The notes: generated from the letters alone by a model not told the origin. DNA of 64,000 nucleotides from Coralloluteibacterium thermophilum (GCF_042654365.1 NZ_JBHSGG010000024.1:25492-89491), one strand, 5' to 3'; shown: positions 1 through 8,400, numbered from the stretch's first letter. Numbers and translations: made by a program.

Positions 1-465
1 GCCGCCCAGCGCCTCCGAGCCGTACAGCGAGGACATCGGCCCGCGCACCACCTCGATGCGCTCGATCGCCTCCACCGGCACCCAGCCCATGTCGAAGTCC
101 GAGTGCGCGATGGCGCCGCCCGAGGGCGTGATGCGGCGGCCGTCCACCAGGGTCAGGGTGTCGTCGGAGGACATGCCGCGCAGGCGCACCCCGCGCCGGC
201 CGAAGCCGATGCCGGTCAGGCTCACGCCCGGCGTGCCGCGCAGCGCGTCGGTCAGGTCCTCGATGGGGCGCCGTTCCAGTTCCTCGCGGGTGATGACGGT
301 GACCGAGGCCGGCACGCCCTCGACCGGGCGTTCCGTGGCGGTCGCGGTGACCACGATCTCGGGAAGGGTCCGGGGCGCCAGCGGCTCGGCGGCGGCGGTG
401 GACGACAGGCAGACGGAAAGCAGCGCCAGCGCGAGCGGGGCGCGGCGGGGAAGCGACAGCGGCAT
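1..465 (-). CDS. TonB-dependent receptor, N-terminal part (cut by window edge)
   Basis: Only the first 155 codons are in the window; the rest runs off the left edge. The product begins with a typical Sec signal peptide (arginines, then a Leu/Ala-rich core ending near STAAAEP). It continues as a TonB plug domain, with a TonB-box-like segment LPEIVVTAT, then VITREELERRPIEDLTDAL, and the plug hallmark RIEVVRGPMSSLYGSEALGG. By family it should be an outer-membrane gated channel importing a siderophore, cobalamin or other scarce substrate with energy from TonB-ExbBD. The plug resembles the FepA/CirA/BtuB group, but the substrate cannot be told from this part. The start is supported by a GAGGG ribosome site about 6 nt upstream. 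An 18-bp palindrome lies just upstream and may control it. Confidence 0.9.
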   Translation of the reverse strand, partial: MPLSLPRRAPLALALLSVCLSSTAAAEPLAPRTLPEIVVTATATERPVEGVPASVTVITREELERRPIEDLTDALRGTPGVSLTGIGFGRRGVRLRGMSSDDTLTLVDGRRITPSGGAIAHSDFDMGWVPVEAIERIEVVRGPMSSLYGSEALGG

Positions 466-517
466 GTGGCCCTCGGGGAGACGGAAAGCGGACGGACGGT
501 CGGCATCACGACCGGGT

Positions 518-535
518 GAAACAATATATCGTTTC
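518..535. promoter_or_regulatory. Near-perfect AT-rich palindrome upstream of the TonB receptor gene
   Basis: The 18-mer GAAACAATATATCGTTTC is a perfect inverted repeat except for one mismatched pair, in a region otherwise above 70% G+C. It sits 53-70 nt upstream of the receptor start, where a promoter and operator are expected, and contains a TATAT core that could serve as a -10 element. It does not fit the Fur, Zur or HutC consensus sequences I know. I infer an operator for an unidentified regulator of the receptor. Confidence 0.45.
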
Positions 536-661
536 GTCCGCGTCGTCCCCATGACCGATGGCAGGGGCCGGATGCGGCCCCGCCCTCCCGGCGGCGACCC
601 CGCGCGGCGCACATGGGCTACGCGACGCACCGTGGGCGCCTGGTCGCCTTTTCTCCCTGTT

Positions 662-683
662 CCCCGCACCGACCCGTGCGGGG
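662..683 (-). terminator. Hairpin after hutI, possible terminator
   Basis: CCCCGCAC and GTGCGGGG form a perfect 8-bp stem with a 6-nt loop just past the hutI stop codon. No uridine run follows in the direction of transcription, so it may be a weak or Rho-assisted terminator, or only an mRNA 3' end stabiliser. Confidence 0.35.
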
Positions 684-693
684 CGCGACGTCC

Positions 694-1905
694 TCAGCCG
701 ATGCGGCGGCCGCCGGCGTAGACGGCGCGCGCACCGCCGCCGCCCAGCCAGTAGCACAGCTCGGCCGGCTGCGCCGCGTCCCACACCGCCAGATCCGCGC
801 GCTGCCCGGCGACGAGGCGGCCGCGGTCGTCCAGGCCGAGCGCCCGCGCGGCCTCGACCGTCGCGCCGCGCAGGGCCTCCTCCGGGGTCAGCCGGAACTG
901 GACGCAGGCCAGGGCCATCGCCAGGCGCAGGGACAGCAGCGGCGAGGTGCCGGGATTGCAGTCGGTCGCCACCGCCATCCGCACGCCGTGGCGGCGGAAG
1001 GCCTCGATCGGCGGCAGCCGCGTCTCGCGCAGGCACACGAAGGCGCCCGGCAGCAGCACGGCCACCGTGCCGGCCGCGGCCATCGCGCGCGCGCCGGCCT
1101 CGCTGGCGTACTCGACGTGGTCGGCCGAGAGTCCGCCGAACTCCGCCGCCAGCGCCGCCCCCCCGAGATCCGAGAGCTGGTCGGCGTGCAGCTTGACCGG
1201 CAGCCCGTGCCGCCGGGCGGCCTCGAACACGCGGCGAGTCTGCGCGGGGTCGAAGCCGATGCCCTCGCAGAAGGCGTCCACCGCGTCGGCCAGTCCCGCC
1301 TCGGCCACCGCCGGCAGCATCGTGTCGCACACGAGGTCGATGTAGGCGTCGGCGCGCCCGGCGAACTCCGGCGGCAGCGCGTGCGCGCCGAGGAAGGTCG
1401 TGCGCACGCCGATGCCGAGCGCCTCGCCGACGCGCCGGGCGGCGCGCAGCATCTTCGGCTCGCTGTCGGCGTCGAGGCCGTAGCCGGACTTGATCTCCAC
1501 CGTGGTCACGCCGTCGGCGACGAGCGCGCGCGCGCGCGGCAGGGTGGCCTCGACCAGGGCGTCCTCGCTGGCGGCGCGGGTCGCGCGCACGGTCGAGGCG
1601 ATGCCGCCGCCGTTGCGCGCGATGCTCGCGTAGTCCACGCCGGTGAGGCGCTGCTCGAACTCGCCGATGCGCTCGCCCGCGAACACCAGGTGCGTGTGGC
1701 AGTCGATCAGCCCCGGCGTCACCAGGGCGCCGCCGAGGTCCTCGTGCGCGCGCGCGGCGGTGGAGGGCAGGGCGGCGCGCGGGCCGGCGTAGGCGATGCG
1801 GCCGTCGCGGACCGCCAGCGCGCCGTCGTCCACCAGGCCGTAGCCGGCGTCGCCGGCGAGGGTCGCCAGCCGCGCGCCGGTCAGGAGCAGGTCGTAGTCG
1901 TGCAT
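694..1905 (-). CDS. hutI: Imidazolonepropionase HutI
   Basis: Third enzyme of histidine breakdown: it opens 4-imidazolone-5-propanoate by hydrolysis to N-formimidoyl-L-glutamate. The 403-residue product has the family's full length. Amidohydrolase landmarks are visible: the metal-binding HxH at His70/His72 in IDCHTHLVF, KSGYGLD around 139-145, the histidine in KLHADQL (240) and the metal Asp in ATDCNPGTS (315). It is cytosolic, with no signal peptide. The gene is divergent from hutF across a 68-bp gap, so the two probably share a control region. Its product is the direct substrate of HutF. Confidence 0.96.
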   Translation of the reverse strand: MHDYDLLLTGARLATLAGDAGYGLVDDGALAVRDGRIAYAGPRAALPSTAARAHEDLGGALVTPGLIDCHTHLVFAGERIGEFEQRLTGVDYASIARNGGGIASTVRATRAASEDALVEATLPRARALVADGVTTVEIKSGYGLDADSEPKMLRAARRVGEALGIGVRTTFLGAHALPPEFAGRADAYIDLVCDTMLPAVAEAGLADAVDAFCEGIGFDPAQTRRVFEAARRHGLPVKLHADQLSDLGGAALAAEFGGLSADHVEYASEAGARAMAAAGTVAVLLPGAFVCLRETRLPPIEAFRRHGVRMAVATDCNPGTSPLLSLRLAMALACVQFRLTPEEALRGATVEAARALGLDDRGRLVAGQRADLAVWDAAQPAELCYWLGGGGARAVYAGGRRIG

Positions 1906-1973
1906 GCGCGCAAGTGTAGACGCGCCCGCGGCCGTGGCCGTGCGTGGCCCGGGTCAGGGGCGATAATGCGCGC

Positions 1974-3266
1974 ATGCACACCTTCCATGCCGAACACCTG
2001 TGGCGCCCCGACGGCTGGGCGCGCGACGTCGAACTCGCGGGCGCCGGGCGCGGCCGCTTCGTCCTGCCGGGCGTGGTCGATGCGCACTCCCACGCCTTCC
2101 AGCGCGCCATGGCGGGCATGGCCGAGCGCCAGACCGCGGCGCAGGACAGCTTCTGGACCTGGCGCGAGACCATGTACCGCTTCGCCGCGCGGCTCGATCC
2201 CGACAGCCTGCAGGCGGTCGCGGCGCAGCTCTACGCCGAACTGCTGGAGGCGGGCTACACCCGCGTGTGCGAGTTCCACTACCTGCACCACGCGCCCGAC
2301 GGCCGGCCATACGCCGACCCGGCGGCGATGTCGCGCGCCCTCGTGGCGGCCGCGCGCGAGACCGGCATCGGGCTCACCCTGCTGCCCACGCTCTACATGC
2401 AGGGCGGCTTCGACGGGCGTCCGCTCGATGCGCGGCAGATGCGCTTCGCCCATTCGGTGGATGCCTACCTGCGCCTGGTCGGGATGCTGCAGGCCGAAGC
2501 CCTGGACGATGCGCGGGTGCGGGTGGGCGTGGCCTTCCACAGCCTGCGCGCGGTGCCGCCGGAGGCGCTTCGCGCGGTGCTCGACGCCGTGGCGCCGGAG
2601 CTGCCCGTGCACATCCATGTCGCCGAGCAGACCGCCGAGGTGGACGACTGCGTCGCCGCCCGCGGCGCACGCCCGGTGGCCTGGCTGCTCGACAACGCCC
2701 CGGTGGACGCGCGCTGGACCCTGGTGCACGCCACGCACCTGGAGCCGACGGAGGTGCAGGGCATCGCGCGCAGCGGCGCGACCGTCGCGCTGTGCCCGAC
2801 CACCGAGGCCAACCTCGGCGACGGCCTGTTCCCGCTGCGCGACTTCCTGGACGCCGGCGGCGTCTTCAGCATCGGCACCGACAGCCACGTCTCGACCTCG
2901 TTGGCCGAGGAGCTGAAGATGCTCGAATACGGCCAGCGCCTCGCGCACCGCCGGCGCAACGTGGCCGCCGCGGGCGGAGGCAGCACCGGCGAGGCGCTAT
3001 TCGCGGCGGCGCTGGCGGGCGGGCGCCGCTCGGGCGGCTGCGACGCGGCCGCCGACGGCGTCGTGGTGCTGGACGCGGAGGCGCCGCGTTTCGCCGGCGC
3101 CGGGACGGCCGACGTCCTCGACCGCTGGGTGTTCGCCGGCCACGGCGAGGCCATCGACGAGGTCTGGGTGGGCGGCGAGCGGCTGGTGGCGCAGGGGCGG
3201 CACCGCGAGCGCACCGCCATCGCCGCGCGCTACCGCGCGGCCATCGCGCGCCTGCTGGCGGAGTGA
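1974..3266 (+). CDS. hutF: Formimidoylglutamate deiminase HutF
   Basis: Converts N-formimidoyl-L-glutamate to N-formyl-L-glutamate plus ammonia. This marks the five-step histidine route used by pseudomonads and xanthomonads, as opposed to the one-step HutG formimidoylglutamase. The 430-residue amidohydrolase shows HxH at His38/His40 in VVDAHSHAFQR, His215 in HIHVAEQ, His252 in LVHATHLEP and Asp303 in IGTDSHVS. The start used is the ATG at 1974, giving MHTFHAEHLW; an upstream in-frame extension is open but unlike the family. A GATAAT hexamer ends 6 nt before this ATG, suggesting a very short or absent leader. A HutG-like hydrolase able to finish the route lies at 31948-32736. Confidence 0.95.
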   Translation: MHTFHAEHLWRPDGWARDVELAGAGRGRFVLPGVVDAHSHAFQRAMAGMAERQTAAQDSFWTWRETMYRFAARLDPDSLQAVAAQLYAELLEAGYTRVCEFHYLHHAPDGRPYADPAAMSRALVAAARETGIGLTLLPTLYMQGGFDGRPLDARQMRFAHSVDAYLRLVGMLQAEALDDARVRVGVAFHSLRAVPPEALRAVLDAVAPELPVHIHVAEQTAEVDDCVAARGARPVAWLLDNAPVDARWTLVHATHLEPTEVQGIARSGATVALCPTTEANLGDGLFPLRDFLDAGGVFSIGTDSHVSTSLAEELKMLEYGQRLAHRRRNVAAAGGGSTGEALFAAALAGGRRSGGCDAAADGVVVLDAEAPRFAGAGTADVLDRWVFAGHGEAIDEVWVGGERLVAQGRHRERTAIAARYRAAIARLLAE

Positions 3267-3300
3267 CCGCCGCCGGGGCGCGCGGCCGCGGCGGGCGGGA

Positions 3301-4512
3301 TCAGCGCAGCGCCGCGCGCAGCCGGGTGGCGTCGCCGTCGTTCGGCAGCGGCGTCAGGCCCAGCAGCTCGGCGAGCACGGGATAGACGTCGACGTTGTCG
3401 ATCGGGTCGATCACGCGGCCGCGCGCGAAGTCGGGGCCGTGGGCGAGGAACAGCGCCCGCATCGCCGGCTCCTCCGGCGCGAAGCCATGCTCGCCGCCGT
3501 TGACGCGCCCGCCGAAGCGCAGCAGGTCCGCGCGGCGCAGCGCCTTCCAGCCGATGGCAGCCTGGCAGATCACTTCCGGGATGCGCGGGTGCGTGCCGTA
3601 GTGCCACTCGGCCGGCAGGTCCTCCTTGCGCCAGCACTGCAGGTGCGGGTTCTCGCGCGGCAGGGCGGCGTCCTCACGCGTGGGCGAGAGGCCGACCACC
3701 TGGCCGGCGGTGACCACCTCCCAGTCGTCGAGGTCCATCAGGTCGTCGAGGAAGACCAGGCGCTGCGGCGTGGTCTCGGCCATGCCGTGGTCCGAGACCA
3801 CGATGATGTTGACCCGGTCGAACAGGCCGCGGGCGCGCAGGCCGTCGAACAGGCGCTGCAGGGCTGCGTCGATCTGCGCCAGCGCGGCCACGCGCTCCGG
3901 CGACTCCGGGCCGTGGTAGTGGCCGGCGCTGTCCACGTGCTCGAAGTACAGCGTGATGAAGTGCGGCCGCGCCGCCGCGGGCAGGTCCATCCAGCCCAGC
4001 AGGCGGTCGACGCGCGCCTCCGGCGGCAGCTTGCCGTCGAACGGCGTCCAGCGGTCCGGGCGCATGCCGGCGATCTCCGCCTCGGAACCCGGCCAGAACA
4101 TCGTCGCCGCGCTCAGGCCCGCCTTCTGCGCGGTGACCCACAGCGGCTCGCCGCCCCACCAGCGGCCGTCGCCGACCGCCTCGCGGTTGCTGAGCGTGAA
4201 CCTGCCCAGCTCGGGATCGCGGATGGTGTTGTTCACGATGCCGTGGTGGTCCGGGCGCAGGCCGGTCACCAGCGTGTAGTGGTTGGGGAAGGTGAGGGTG
4301 GGGTAGGAGGGGGTCATCCAGCGCGCGAGCACGCCGTCGGCGGCCAGCGCGTCCAGCGCCGGCGTGTCGCCGCGGCCGAGGTAGTCGGGATGCACGCCGT
4401 CCAGGGAGATGAGGATCAGGGGCGCGGGCGTGTCGTCGCCGCGGAGCGTGGCGCAGGCGGACAGCAGGAACAATGCGGCGAGGCCGCAGGCGAGGCGGTT
4501 CAGAAGGGACAT
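3301..4512 (-). CDS. Nucleotide pyrophosphatase/phosphodiesterase (NPP-type) lipoprotein
   Basis: Alkaline-phosphatase-superfamily enzyme of 403 residues, most like the structurally studied Xanthomonas NPP that cleaves nucleotide phosphodiesters and pyrophosphates. The N-terminus is a lipoprotein signal (LFLLSAC, Cys20), placing it on the periplasmic face of a membrane. Visible are the metal Asp38 in LISLDGVHPDY, the nucleophile threonine (Thr74) in PTLTFPNHYT, TLYFEHVDSAGHYHGP, VVSDHGM and the late metal histidine in NGGEHGF. It lies opposite to hutF and the following small genes. The natural substrate is unknown; scavenging of extracellular nucleotides is the family expectation. Confidence 0.9.
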   Translation of the reverse strand: MSLLNRLACGLAALFLLSACATLRGDDTPAPLILISLDGVHPDYLGRGDTPALDALAADGVLARWMTPSYPTLTFPNHYTLVTGLRPDHHGIVNNTIRDPELGRFTLSNREAVGDGRWWGGEPLWVTAQKAGLSAATMFWPGSEAEIAGMRPDRWTPFDGKLPPEARVDRLLGWMDLPAAARPHFITLYFEHVDSAGHYHGPESPERVAALAQIDAALQRLFDGLRARGLFDRVNIIVVSDHGMAETTPQRLVFLDDLMDLDDWEVVTAGQVVGLSPTREDAALPRENPHLQCWRKEDLPAEWHYGTHPRIPEVICQAAIGWKALRRADLLRFGGRVNGGEHGFAPEEPAMRALFLAHGPDFARGRVIDPIDNVDVYPVLAELLGLTPLPNDGDATRLRAALR

Positions 4513-4641
4513 CGGGGGTCTTTCGGAGGGGGAATGCGGCGCGGAGGGTACCAGCTCGGGATTGCGTCCCTGTGGCGTTCGCGCCCGCGAAACGCGCGCT
4601 GCGCTAGGGTCGGGGCCGTCCCTCGCGCTCCGGAATCCGCG

Positions 4642-5076
4642 ATGTCCCGTCTTCTCGCCGCCGTCGTCCTCGCCTGCGCCACCGGCGCCGCGGGCGCCCA
4701 GGTGGCGCCGCATCTTCCGCATCATCCGCCGCATCCGGCGGTGCTGCCCCCGCCGTCCCCGAGCCCGCTTGCCGAGCAGCGCGAGCGCCAGCGCCAGCTC
4801 GACCACGACCGCCAGCGCCGGGAACTGGAGCTGCTGCGCCGCGAGCGCGCGCTCGACAGCCTGCAGGGGCAGAACGCGCAGCGCAGCCTGCACCTGCGGC
4901 AGGCGACCACCGCCGAGCCCTTCGTCGCCGACCGCCTGCGGCGCGACGTGCAGGCGCGCGAGGCGGAACGGCGCCTGGAGCGGGCACGCCGCGCGCAGGC
5001 CCTGCAGGCGGAGATCGACGCCAGCCGGCCGCCGCCTCCGCCGTTGCCTCCCCTCCCGCCGGTCGACGTCCGCTGA
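4642..5076 (+). CDS. Small exported coiled-coil protein, unknown function
   Basis: A 144-residue product that I do not recognise. It has a signal peptide (SRLLAAVVLACATGAAGAQ) and a short His/Pro-rich stretch (APHLPHHPPHPAVLPPPSPS). A long Arg/Glu/Gln-rich helix follows (about residues 45-125), very likely a coiled coil, and the tail is polyproline. The composition suggests a periplasmic structural or scaffolding role, but there is no direct evidence. The codon pattern is strongly coding, with G or C in almost every third position. It is followed 77 bp later by another small exported protein in the same direction. Confidence 0.7.
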   Translation: MSRLLAAVVLACATGAAGAQVAPHLPHHPPHPAVLPPPSPSPLAEQRERQRQLDHDRQRRELELLRRERALDSLQGQNAQRSLHLRQATTAEPFVADRLRRDVQAREAERRLERARRAQALQAEIDASRPPPPPLPPLPPVDVR

Positions 5077-5153
5077 ACGGGCGGCGCAGGCCGCGCGACC
5101 GGGTCGCATCGCCGTCCGTATCGCATCCAAGGCCGCACCACCAGGAGTCCGCC

Positions 5154-5543
5154 ATGAACCGCCTGAGCATCCTGCTGATCTGCAGCGCCTTCGCCGCCCC
5201 GGCCCTCGCCCAGGCGCCGGAGCCGGCGCCGCCTGCGGGTCCCGCGCCGCCCGTCCTGCCCGTGCCCGAGACGCCCGAGCCGGTCGAGGACTTCGGCGAC
5301 GGCCCCGTCCACGCCGACCCGGTCGACCGCGAGAGCGCCGCCCTGCACCGCGACTGCGTGGAGGAGACCGGCACCCGCATTCGCGACACGTCGCGCGCCG
5401 CGCGTGCCGACGATCCGCGTCAGGCGCGCGACTGCGCCCGGCCCGGCCGCGCCTATTCGCGCGAGGACATCGAGCGGACCGGCGAGACCGACCTGGGCCG
5501 CGCGCTCGAGCGCCTGGATCCCGCGATCCGCCGCGGGCGGTGA
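5154..5543 (+). CDS. Small exported protein with a TonB-plug-like tail
   Basis: A 129-residue product with a clear signal peptide (NRLSILLICSAFAAPALAQ), a Pro/Glu-rich linker and two cysteines that might pair (in HRDCVEE and ARDCARP). The last 30 residues, YSREDIERTGETDLGRALER then LDPAI, closely mimic the stretch of TonB receptor plug domains that follows the TonB box. No barrel follows: the gene ends there with a stop codon. A ribosome site, AGGAG, precedes the ATG. Function unknown. It could be a stand-alone plug-like decoy or partner, or a degenerate remnant of a receptor gene. Confidence 0.7.
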   Translation: MNRLSILLICSAFAAPALAQAPEPAPPAGPAPPVLPVPETPEPVEDFGDGPVHADPVDRESAALHRDCVEETGTRIRDTSRAARADDPRQARDCARPGRAYSREDIERTGETDLGRALERLDPAIRRGR

Positions 5544-5561
5544 GGCGGGTGGGGCGAAGAA

Positions 5562-5610
5562 GGGCGAAGGGCGTAGGGCGTAGGGCGAAGGGCGTAGGGC
5601 GAAGGGCGAA
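5562..5610. repeat. Tandem heptamer array GGGCGAA/GGGCGTA
   Basis: Seven consecutive 7-bp units, each GGGCGAA or GGGCGTA, fill the gap between the small exported protein and hutU, with one degenerate unit on each side. The array lies 86 bp before the hutU start. Similar 7-bp-period arrays occur in four other gaps of this window. Confidence 0.9.
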
Positions 5611-5695
5611 GGGCGGGGTGTCGTCGCGGGTGGGCATGCCCTGCGTCGGGGCTCTGCGATAATCCGGCGTCTTTCACAGCCGGACCGCCTGCCGC

Positions 5696-7369
5696 ATGAG
5701 CAACGACCGCCGCATCGATCCCAGCCGCCGTATCCACGCGCCGCGCGGCGCCGAGCGGACCTGCCGTTCCTGGCAGACCGAGGCCGCCTACCGCATGCTG
5801 CAGAACAACCTCGATCCCGAGGTGGCCGAGCGTCCGGAAGAGCTGGTGGTCTACGGCGGCATCGGCCGCGCCGCACGCGACTGGGACTGCTACGACGCCA
5901 TCCTGCGCACGCTCGAGACGCTGGACGACGAGCACACCCTGCTGGTGCAGTCCGGCAAGCCGGTGGGTGTGTTCCGCACCCATGCCGACGCGCCGCGCGT
6001 GCTGATCGCCAACTCCAACCTGGTGCCGCACTGGGCGACCTGGGAGCACTTCCACGAACTCGACCGCAAGGGCCTGGCCATGTACGGCCAGATGACCGCG
6101 GGCTCGTGGATCTACATCGGGTCGCAGGGCATCGTGCAGGGCACCTACGAGACCTTCGTGGAGATGGGCCGCCAGCACTACGGCGGCGACCTGACCGGCC
6201 GCTGGATCCTCACCGCGGGCCTCGGCGGCATGGGCGGCGCGCAGCCCCTGGCGGCCAGCCTCGCCGGCGCCTGCAGCCTCAACATCGAGTGCCAGCAGAG
6301 CCGCATCGACTTCCGCCTGAAGACCCGCTACGTCGACGAGCAGGCCACCGACCTCGACGACGCGCTCGCGCGCATCGGGAAGTACACGCAGGCGGGCGAG
6401 GCCAGGTCCATCGCGCTGCTCGGCAACGCCGCCGAGGTGCTGCCGGAGCTCGTCCGCCGCGGCGTGCGCCCGGATGCGGTCACCGACCAGACCAGCGCCC
6501 ACGACCCCGTGCACGGCTACCTGCCGGCGGGCTGGACGGTCGAGCAGTGGCTCGCCGCGCAGAAGAGCGATCCCGAGGGCGTGCGCGATGCCGCCAAGCG
6601 CAGCATGCGCACCCATGTCGAGGCCATGCTCGCCTTCCACGCGCAGGGCGTGCCGACCTTCGACTACGGCAACAACATCCGCCAGATGGCGAAGGACGAG
6701 GGCCTGGCGGACGCCTTCGACTTCCCCGGCTTCGTGCCCGCCTACGTGCGGCCGCTGTTCTGCCGCGGCGTGGGCCCGTTCCGCTGGGTCGCGCTCTCCG
6801 GCGACCCGGAGGACATCGCCAGGACCGACGCCAAGGTCAAGGAACTCATCCCCGACGATCCGCACCTGCACCGCTGGCTGGACATGGCCGGCCAGCGCAT
6901 CGCCTTCCAGGGCCTGCCGGCGCGCATCTGCTGGGTCGGCCTGGGGCTGCGCGACAAGCTGGGGCTGGCCTTCAACGAGATGGTGCGCAACGGCGAGCTG
7001 AAGGCGCCGATCGTCATCGGTCGCGACCACCTCGATTCCGGCTCCGTCGCCTCGCCGAACCGCGAGACCGAGGCGATGGCCGACGGCTCGGACGCCGTGA
7101 GCGACTGGCCGCTGCTCAACGCCATGCTCAACGTCGCCGGCGGCGCCACCTGGGTCAGCCTGCATCACGGCGGTGGCGTCGGCATGGGCTACTCCCAGCA
7201 TTCGGGCGTGGTCGTCGTCTGCGACGGCAGCGAGGCCGCCGACCGCCGCATCGCCCGCGTCCTGTGGAACGACCCGGCCACGGGCGTCATGCGCCACGCC
7301 GACGCCGGCTACGACATCGCCCGCACCTGCGCCCGCGAAAAGGGCCTGCATCTGCCGATGCTGGTCTGA
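5696..7369 (+). CDS. hutU: Urocanate hydratase HutU
   Basis: Second enzyme of histidine catabolism: it adds water to urocanate to give 4-imidazolone-5-propanoate, using tightly bound NAD. The 557 residues match the family length. Conserved stretches include YGGIGRAARDWDCYDAI near the start, the NAD-binding TAGLGGMGGAQPLAASLAG (about 175-193) and DHLDSGSVASPNRETEAM near the C-terminus. It is cytosolic and acts just upstream of HutI. A GATAAT hexamer at 5658-5663 may be the -10 element. The gene stands apart from hutI/hutF, and hutH is not seen in this window. Confidence 0.96.
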   Translation: MSNDRRIDPSRRIHAPRGAERTCRSWQTEAAYRMLQNNLDPEVAERPEELVVYGGIGRAARDWDCYDAILRTLETLDDEHTLLVQSGKPVGVFRTHADAPRVLIANSNLVPHWATWEHFHELDRKGLAMYGQMTAGSWIYIGSQGIVQGTYETFVEMGRQHYGGDLTGRWILTAGLGGMGGAQPLAASLAGACSLNIECQQSRIDFRLKTRYVDEQATDLDDALARIGKYTQAGEARSIALLGNAAEVLPELVRRGVRPDAVTDQTSAHDPVHGYLPAGWTVEQWLAAQKSDPEGVRDAAKRSMRTHVEAMLAFHAQGVPTFDYGNNIRQMAKDEGLADAFDFPGFVPAYVRPLFCRGVGPFRWVALSGDPEDIARTDAKVKELIPDDPHLHRWLDMAGQRIAFQGLPARICWVGLGLRDKLGLAFNEMVRNGELKAPIVIGRDHLDSGSVASPNRETEAMADGSDAVSDWPLLNAMLNVAGGATWVSLHHGGGVGMGYSQHSGVVVVCDGSEAADRRIARVLWNDPATGVMRHADAGYDIARTCAREKGLHLPMLV

Positions 7370-7735
7370 GGCGTGCGTGGAGAGGAGTGGGTAACGGAGG
7401 CCAGTGCGTGCACCTCGTCCCGTTTCTCACTCCTCATGCCTCGCTCCTCGCCGCCAAGCCCCTTCCCCGCCTGCGGGGGAAGGCGGGGATGGGGGTGAAG
7501 CGCGCAGCGCGCGCTGCCTGAGGCGTGAGTACAAGGAAGTGAGAAATGAGGGCCGCGACCGCTCTTCTCCTCCTTTTCTCACTCATGACCTCCCGTTCCT
7601 GCCCAAAAGGCCCCCCTCCCCAACCCTCCCCCGCTGTCCGCGGGGGAGGGCGCTGTGGGCCTGTGGAGTAAGTGGAAAGGAGCAAGAAACGGAGGCCAGT
7701 GCGTGCACCTCCTCTCGTTTCTCACTCCTCACGCC
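7370..7735. repeat. Composite palindromic repeat block 1
   Basis: This gap is built from three recurring elements. The first is an inverted repeat related to GGAGTGAGAAACGAG / CTCGTTTCTCACTCC. The second is CCTTCCCCGCCTGCGGGGGAAGG followed by GGGATGGGGGTGA and a GCGCGC palindrome. The third is CCCTCCCCCGCTGTCCGCGGGGGAGGG. The same elements recur in the gaps near 29.2-30.2, 50.0-50.6 and 62.9-63.3 kb. The right edge overlaps the 3' end of the neighbouring DUF998 gene and supplies its stop codon. No gene is seen inside. Confidence 0.85.
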
Positions 7736-8327
7736 TCGCCCCTCGCCCCAGCGCCCAGCCCGCGACCACCGCCAGCCACGCCACGATCATCGCGATCAGC
7801 CCCTTCTGCGCGAGCCCGCGGGGCAGGTCGCGCCAGAAGGCCAGCAGCCACACGCCGGCGAAGCAGAGCAGGGCCCACGCCAGCGCGCCGCGCGCGATGG
7901 GCCGCCACGCCGGGTCCAGTCGCAGGCGCAATGCCTGCAGCACCATGCCCGTCGTCGCGCACAGGAAGGTCGTCTGCGCGGCGATACCGTGCACCAGGTG
8001 CACGAGCCGCGGGTCCTCGTGCGGGAAGCGCATCGGCGCCAGTGCCGTGACCACCAGCGCCGGCGCGCCGAGCGCGAACAGCAGCAGGGGCGCCGCGCTC
8101 CGTGCCTCGACCGGGAGCCCGCGGTACAGCCCCACGCCCAGCGCGAGCATCCCGGCCGCCAGCGCCGCATAGGCCGACTGCAGCAGCCAGCCCCAGGGCC
8201 CGACCAGGTAGACGCTCATCTGGCTGTGCACCCAGTCGAGCTCCGGGCGCAGCGCATGCACGGACACGGCAGCCAGCAGGAACGCCGCGAGCGAGAGGAG
8301 GGCGAGGCAGGCGAAGGGTCTGGGCAT
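7722..8327 (-). CDS. DUF998-type integral membrane protein
   Basis: A 201-residue, very hydrophobic product with six likely membrane helices: the first at residues 6-28, further ones around 48-66, 76-94, 108-130, 145-162 and 172-192. The layout and the segment LDWVHSQMSVYLVGPWG resemble the DUF998 family, whose role is unknown. The start ATG at 8327 gives MPRPFACLALL. The last residues (RREE) and the TGA stop lie inside the palindromic repeat that fills the adjoining gap, so the natural C-terminus may have been trimmed or extended by repeat insertion. Confidence 0.75.
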   Translation of the reverse strand: MPRPFACLALLSLAAFLLAAVSVHALRPELDWVHSQMSVYLVGPWGWLLQSAYAALAAGMLALGVGLYRGLPVEARSAAPLLLFALGAPALVVTALAPMRFPHEDPRLVHLVHGIAAQTTFLCATTGMVLQALRLRLDPAWRPIARGALAWALLCFAGVWLLAFWRDLPRGLAQKGLIAMIVAWLAVVAGWALGRGARREE

Positions 8328-8400
8328 AGAATCGCGGCAGGGAAATCCGGGCGTGTCGCGCACCCTCGTGCGGCGCGCGTTCCGGCGAACAGGAGAGCGT

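Noticed and set aside
518..535. HutC operator, given nearby hut genes
   Set aside because: The palindrome is on the receptor side of hutI, and its GAAAC..GTTTC arms do not resemble known HutC sites.
5453..7351. Minus-strand frame of 632 codons opposite hutU
   Set aside because: Antisense shadow of hutU with no recognisable motif; hutU is fully conserved on the other strand.
7370..7735. CRISPR-like repeat spacing
   Set aside because: The repeated elements are palindromic, irregularly spaced and without unique spacers of constant length; no cas genes are nearby.
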